Shown in pieces: positions 58,456-64,000 of a DNA stretch of 64,000 bases (the stretch's first letter is position 1; every line of letters begins with the position of its first letter). A program made the position numbers and the translations under genes. The stretch is taken from assembly GCA_964016885.1 (NCBI GenBank), contig OZ024743.1, forward strand, positions 192,441,155 through 192,505,154, in the 5' to 3' direction. This stretch comes from Eledone cirrhosa (lineage: Eukaryota > Mollusca > Cephalopoda > Octopoda > Eledonidae). Under the pieces are notes generated by a model that did not search any database, was not told the origin of the DNA, and saw only the letters and a list, made by a program, of their open reading frames with translations.

Positions 58456-58821
58456 AACAGGAATGTGTACAAATTTGATCTTTTTTATTAAAGAATTTTC
58501 AAATCTCCTTGTTAGTTCTTTGGTTTCAATCCATAGTTTTTATATCCATAAGTCTATTGACATTTTAAGACCTTAACAGCCCTCAACTTCAGAATAAGAA
58601 TGATTGTAGTATTAGCATGTTGAACTCCATCCAGGTAGGTCAAAAGCCCTCCCACTTTTAACTTTTCTTTTCATGGGCAAGCATAGCAAACCAATAAGGA
58701 GGTACAAAAAGTCCTTAATAAAAATGACGAAATTTATTTAAATATAGCTGCTCATTTAATATAACATGTTTGAAAAAAAAAGTTGTTACCAATTTATACA
58801 ATGTATATATAAATATATATA

Positions 58822-59035
58822 TTGTTATACTTGGGGAGGATCATATTGTTGTAATAATATTGCCAGAAATAATTGTTTCTACTTTAGGGACAAGGCCAGC
58901 AATATTGCCAGAAATAATAACAGAACACACTCACCGTTTGGCTGGTTTCCGCTTCTGTATCTTTTATATCTCCACAGTTAATTCATTCGGTCCTCAATGT
59001 TTACCATTGACTGACCAACGGTCAAAAATACCGAT
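58822..59035 (+). mobile_element. DNA-transposon-like element with an inserted 30-bp SINE tip
   Basis: The terminus 'attgttatacttggggagga' and following 120 bases match the minus-strand element at 53130-53451. It is interrupted at 58871-58900 by a piece of type A SINE. Confidence 0.6.
58871..58900 (-). repeat. 30-bp type A SINE tip with target-site duplication
   Basis: The 30 bases from 'aattgtttctactttaggga' to 'caaggccagc' are the reversed SINE 3' end. 'aatattgccagaaat' stands on both sides (58856-58870 and 58901-58915); the related element at 53130-53451 has it once. Confidence 0.75.
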
Positions 59036-59339
59036 ATAATATAGATATCATAAATACATATATATAGTCTAACAAAGTTCTTTCGTTGCACATCTGCAAC
59101 ATCATCAGTGGTACTATTATGTTCCTTCTGTTGTATTGTATATCTACGCCATTTTTATTTTATCTGTTTATTTATTTATTTATTTTTGTCTTCTTCTCTG
59201 CCATATGTGTTTGTGTATAGTGTTTGGCGTGTGTTCGCATTTGGGTGACTGTGTTTTGGTTATTGTATTCTATTTTAGTTTACTAGTGTGTGTTTATATG
59301 TGTTTGTTGTTATTGTGCTTGAGTATATATTTATTTATT

Positions 59340-59405
59340 TATTTATCATCATCATCATCATTATCGTTTAACGTCCATCTTCCATGCTTGCATGGGTTTG
59401 GATAA
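59340..59405 (-). repeat. LINE/SINE tail fragment
   Basis: 'catcatcatcatcattatcg' plus 'catcttccatgcttgcatgg'. Confidence 0.6.
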
Positions 59406-59523
59406 GATATTTCTCTTAAGTCAATATTGTTTGTTTGGGTGTTGTTATTCCATTCATTTTTTTCTGTTTAGCTTTGGCCTTCTAAGTTCTATTTCACTTG
59501 CCTCTCTGATTTGCCGTCATTCG

Positions 59524-59712
59524 GTGGATTGGCAGTATCGGTAGACGGTCGGACGCCATGCTTTGATGCATAGAGTTACGGCCCTTGCCATTCTGAGTTC
59601 AAATCCCGCTGAGGTTAACTTTGCCTTTCATCCTTACGGGGTCGATAAAATAAAGTACCAGTAATGCACTGGGTAATTGCTGGCCTTGTGCCAAAAGTAG
59701 AAACAATTATAT
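59524..59712 (+). repeat. full-length type A SINE
   Basis: 'ggtggattggcagtatcggt', 'catgctttgatgcatagagt', 'catccttacggggtcgataa', end 'agtagaaacaattatat' followed by (TA)n. Confidence 0.85.
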
Positions 59713-59764
59713 ATATATATATATAGATATATAGATAGATAGATAGAAAGATATATAGATATAG

Positions 59765-59964
59765 AAGAAATAGAAGCTTTTGACATATTTTTGACTAAAG
59801 AAATTTTAGCCTAATAGTGGCGTTTAAAACCCTCTAAAAATGGAAAAGAATGAGTATTAACATATGTCAATACTCATCCTTTTCCATTTTTTAGAGGGTT
59901 TTAAACCCCACTATTGGGCTAAAATTTCTTTAGTCAAAAATATGGCAAAAGCTTCTATTTCTAT
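59765..59964. mobile_element. foldback, ~95-bp inverted arms
   Basis: The arm starting 'gaaatagaagcttttgacat' is mirrored at 59875-59964 (ending 'aaaagcttctatttc') with a few mismatches. Centre 'ttaacatatgtcaa'. Confidence 0.8.
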
Positions 59965-60019
59965 TATGCTTGCTGTTTCAAAACAAACTTACATATATAT
60001 ATACATAAACGTTTAGAGA

Positions 60020-60375
60020 ACTCTTCTGTTATACCAAGGGCAGGACAACCTTTCTTGTGTTAGTGTTTTACACAATAAACTCACCCAGCACACTCTTTAA
60101 AGTAACTAGTGATAGGAAGGGCATCCAGCCATAGAAAATCTGCCAAACAAAGCTTCGGAAGGGCTCTTCATCTGTATCAAAGACGTGATAGGTTTCAAGT
60201 TGTGGTGCCATGATAAAATTTACCCGGTGCACTCAGTAGAGTGCAGGAATGCATGTGAGATGCAGGCTGCTGGCCTATCCAAGAGGTCTGTAACTCCATT
60301 TAAGTTCTGACTTAGTTTGTGATAACCCACCCAACTCTTCTTAGCATGGAAAACATACGTTAGTTGAAGTCATCT
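60020..60375 (+). repeat. SINE/LINE tail, diverged
   Basis: 'agtgataggaagggcatcca', 'gccatagaaaatctgccaaa', then 'gtgatggtgccatgataaaa'-like units and 'cttagcatggaaaacatacg'. Confidence 0.5.
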
Positions 60376-60389
60376 TTAAATTTCTAAAA

Positions 60390-61400
60390 GCTTTTAGGAT
60401 GACTCCAACTAAAGACTATGCTTTTCAGAATCTGACTCTTGTATGTCCAACTGTTAAGCAATGCTAAAAAGATTCTGGCATGGAAGAAAACAAAACAAAT
60501 TTCATAGCAATTCACATGAAAGTATTCTCTGATTGAAATATACTATCAAATACATTTGAAATACAACACTATGTTTTAATTGTTTATATGCATTGTTTGG
60601 GCTTCTGATCATTTAAAATGTATGTCTGTGTGTATGTGTGTGCATGGGTGCCAGTGAGGGAAGCATCTATAATGCAACTTGATCTGATAGGAATATCAGC
60701 CAAATCATATCCTACTTTTTATGAATTGGGAGCGATTTGAATGAGCCATGGCTACTATTTCTATCAAGTCAAGATATGTAGAGGCTCCCATGTTAATTCA
60801 TGTATACACAAGGCTCATACATATATGTATCTATACATATTTCTATGAAATAGTAACCAAATCACACACACATATATATATAAATGACTCTGTAGATCGT
60901 GTAGGATTTTTGAGAGAACCTTATGCAATGAGAGCCTACTACAAAAACTATAGCACTCAGTCTAATCTCATTGAAAAAATCTCTTGAAAGCTGCATTGAG
61001 TTCTAACAATGTTATCGGTCCCACCATAAACAGGCGGATACCTATATACACATACATGTATGTGTGTGTGTAAAAGTGAACTGACCGTACAAGCAATGCT
61101 TGGTAGGACGCATGACTGGGTAAAAAAAATTCATCTGAAAAAGTGTCACGATTGACTGAGGTCATAGCCGCTGCACAAAGATTGAAGCGAAAATGGAAGG
61201 CGCAGTTAAAACACGCCTCTGGTCCTCTGCAGTCCGTCAGTCAGTCCATACTGAGTTGCTTTCCTATCAAATATTATCAATAGTTAGTTTATAGCTCTAG
61301 CTAACCACAGTCAATTTATTATCCAGTTTTTGTAGTCATGATTGTATGAATTATCTCCCCTATATCACATACACACACACATACGCACACCGCCATTGTG
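60390..61400. other. intron; 60990-61045 shares a motif with 33505-33560
   Basis: 'cattgagttctaacaatgtt' and 'ggtcccaccataaacaggcg' parallel 'cattgagttctaactacggt' and 'gaccctaccacaaaaggtag'. 61141-61250 is richer in CpG. Nothing else recognised. Confidence 0.35.
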
Positions 61401-61409
61401 TAACCATAA

Positions 61410-62030
61410 CAATTAGGTTCGGTTTGGGGGCTTTTTTTCTAAAAACTTCTATTAATGTTTAATCTCTTTTTACCTTTGTAGATACTAAAGTTAACCGACT
61501 CATATTTGATAGCCACATTTTATTTTATTTTATTTTATTTCCTAGTCTCTCACCTAGGTTTGCACTTACGTTCTTAAATTAAAAACTTTAATAACAATGT
61601 ATGCATAATAAAGAGTATTAACACCATTTCCTTTTCTTCTTGCTTTCGGAATTTTTGTTAAGAAAATTTCCTCTATCACATCCTAAAAAAATTTCCGCTA
61701 ATAGTGCCACAACTGTTCATATAACTTTACATCTATCATTCTCACATTCTCAGTCTATCTCGTTATCTACAAACTCTATACCCTTCCTTTTACTACTTTC
61801 ACTTTCATATATAAGTTCTAAATATCTCTTGTTTCACCTTCACAGTTTCACAGACTACTCGCAAGGAAACTTCGAAAACAAGACTACGTTTTGAATTTTT
61901 TTTTTTTTTTGTAGTTGTATTCGGTGTTTTTAATTATAAGAACACATACCAAATGAGTGTCTGTGTGGGATGTCTCCCAGTTTATCCATGCATGTTAAAG
62001 GAGATGATTAAAAGCCTTGGCAGCAGAAAG
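61410..62030. other. intron, nothing recognised
   Basis: AT- and CT-rich, TTTTA repeats at 61519-61540, T15 run at 61899-61913. Confidence 0.4.
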
Positions 62031-62139
62031 TGCATCCGACCATAAAACAATGCCTGAAAAGGGAACCAAGACTCTCATCAGGCCTACATGTCTACTTTAG
62101 AAGAGAAGTGACTTTAAAACGTTTACTGTTGTCTCTCTC

Positions 62140-62141
<2 letters not shown>

Positions 62142-62200
<59 letters not shown>

Positions 62201-62210
62201 TACAAACACA
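62142..62210. repeat. (TA)n(CA)n microsatellite
   Basis: TA run followed by CACACA. Confidence 0.85.
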
Positions 62211-62214
62211 AGTT

Positions 62215-63270
62215 TTGAAATGTGAATAAAAGTCTAAATGAAGTTAGTGAAAATAAAGATTTAATAAGTACACAGCTGAATGAGTTGACTAGACAAATAA
62301 GAGAGAGTGGGAAGTGGAACGAGGAGGAATGATTATGCTTTTTAATCATTGTCATTATCCTAGGTGAAAATGCTTTACCATTCCATCCCACCCCCATTAT
62401 TAAAATAGAAAACGACAAATATCTTACAATGGTAGATGAAGACATACATTCATATATAAAGATTACTCATATACATTCTTCTCTTTTAGCACAGACGACG
62501 GGGTGGGAGGTTTTATAAGCAGCGGTTTCACTTCGCAGTCATGGTCATTTCACTTCCCTTGAAGTTGCAATCAATTGTTCTTTGGGGAGTTATGAACACC
62601 ATAGTCTTATTCTATCCACTCTATAAATATGAAAAACAGTGTGCATGAAACCAATATAAGAAGTAATTATGTTGTAAGGAATTATTTTTACTGGATGATT
62701 TCAATAAAAAAATTTCTGGAGTTAATACAGCACCAACAATTTACTTGAATTTATTAGACTGTGTTCTTTTGTCAATATTAAAAAACTATTATTATACCGG
62801 ATCAATAAGACAACCTTTGCGTGGTCGCTCGTCTTGCTAAAAATAGTAATCAAATTTCCTTCAACTCACACCCGACTGACTTTAAAAGGGAATGAGATTG
62901 CATAATGCGTAAGACTATGTTCAGACAATTTTTATATACTTTTCTTACAACTGAACTCTTCAAGGGCTATGCAATTAAGAAATCCACAATCAAATACTTG
63001 GAGAGATATTGGTTTCTGATTTAGGCACAAAGCCAAATAGAGAGATATTAACGATCTAACTTACTCCTTTGCATTTTCAAGCATTGTACCTTTTTAAAAA
63101 CCACTATTAATATCTATCAAGTTTCGTTGTCGAATATTAAGACAGCTCTTAAGTTCAAATGAGATCGGAGTTAACTTTAACTTACAACACCTGAGATCGA
63201 TAATGCAATCGACTATACCCAACCACCACCATGTCGAGTGCATAATAAAAAGAAATCAATTTAAAGCAAC
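62215..63270. other. intron, nothing recognised
   Basis: About 1 kb without recognised repeat families; mostly AT-rich single-copy-looking sequence next to the candidate first exon. Confidence 0.4.
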
Positions 63271-63274
63271 TCAC

Positions 63275-63570
63275 ATTTTAGTTTAAAAAATTCTAGCGGC
63301 ACTAAAGGAACAAATAAGCTGCGAACACTTTGGTCGCTTGTCTTGATGGAAGATAAATCGGTTCCTTTTGTGTTGCAGTAGATATGTAGATGCTAGCTGG
63401 AGATAGTAGTGGTGGTAGCGTTCGTTTGGTTGACGATAAAGTGACCAGCAAACAGGATCGAAGATTGAAATGTAGCAGGATTGTTTCCATGCTACCTGAA
63501 GCAGCACTGTTTGTCCAGGGATAGTGGGAATGGCGCAAGCGATTACCGGCAGCATCACCATCTTCATTTC
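63275..63570 (-). other. candidate first (non-coding) exon and promoter-proximal region
   Basis: Minus-strand sequence of higher complexity and more CpG than its surroundings, ending in a consensus donor (AAT followed by gtgagttg) at 63275. It has a 94-codon open frame (63567-63283) ending TAA just before the donor; I recognise no protein in it, so it may be a chance or upstream ORF. Its upstream edge is not defined. Assigned as the Phtf first exon only by strand, position and phase logic. Confidence 0.3.
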
Positions 63571-64000
63571 TTCTTTCTCTCTCAGCTCCTTCTCACTGGT
63601 TCCATTGGGTTATTTGCATCGACCAGCCGTCTGTCTCTCATTGTCACACTGACACTTCAAACATCTTTTTCACTTTATGCAGAGCTGCACATATCGTTTT
63701 CCTTTTTATCGCCATATCCATATCACTCCGTCTAAACTTTCGTCTTTTTTTCTCTCTAGTTGTCTTTCTTTTCTTTTATAAATTACATTATACATTAAAT
63801 TATTACTTGATAGAGATAGCAAAAAAAAAAAAAAAAAAAAACACCCGGCTTCTTCCAGTTTCCAAAAGCAAAGTGGAAATAAAAGATATAAGAAAACGAT
63901 AACAACGATTTCTTTGGCAACAATAATTTTACAATAATAATATTGAGAAAAAGAATTTTTATTGAAATTATTCACCAAAAAAACTCTGTATAAATATTGC
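63571..64000. other. upstream flank of candidate first exon
   Basis: CT-rich on the plus strand (GA-rich on the coding strand), A20 run at 63822-63841. No clear TATA box or initiator could be chosen. Confidence 0.35.

Noticed and set aside
63283..63567. 94-codon minus-strand frame as a separate gene
   Set aside because: No recognised motif; best read as upstream leader sequence of the candidate first exon, though not excluded as a uORF.

Overview
The window is animal nuclear DNA, almost certainly from a coleoid cephalopod and probably an octopus. It is AT-rich and packed with TA/CA microsatellites. Dispersed repeats occur on both strands: tRNA-headed SINEs, an (ATG)n-tailed SINE/LINE group, RTE- and CR1-like LINE debris, a Penelope-like element, a Helitron and several miniature inverted-repeat elements. 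The species call is inferred from repeat style and is not proven by the sequence.

One host gene is recognisable and it runs across nearly the whole window on the minus strand. It is a PHTF (putative homeodomain transcription factor 1/2) orthologue. Eight coding exons with GT/AG boundaries and compatible phases lie at 20993-20916, 16810-16754, 8918-8849, 8209-8113, 7653-7539, 5594-5467, 4405-3391 and 748-569. They encode about 570 residues of the N-terminal half. The C-terminal membrane region lies beyond position 1. Two further exons upstream (58108-58045, and a first exon ending at 63275) are probably 5' UTR. If so, the transcription unit spans more than 63 kb, with a 37 kb first coding-side intron and under 3% coding sequence. 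No other host gene could be supported.

Layout: 1-9 kb holds most coding exons with small MITEs and SINE fragments between them. 9-21 kb has the two N-terminal exons among LINE fragments and nested SINEs. 21-58 kb is one large intron. It contains a short GC-rich coding-like relic (23.04-23.21 kb), a perfect 615-bp tandem duplication (27.8-29.0 kb), an internally deleted RTE-like LINE (29.0-30.5 kb), long foldbacks (32.1-32.4 and 52.4-52.7 kb), a better preserved RTE-like 3' half (39.6-40.3 kb), a Helitron (47.2-47.8 kb) and a Penelope-like element between inverted arms (48.3-50.2 kb). 58-64 kb holds the putative 5' exons, more SINEs and a third foldback.

The most informative repeat biology is a SINE family whose tail matches the 3' end of the local RTE-like LINE, down to the (ATG)n terminus. 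This suggests that the LINE machinery mobilised the SINE. Nested insertions with visible target-site duplications give a relative order of events. All family names come from recognising translated motifs and termini by eye; no database search was run.
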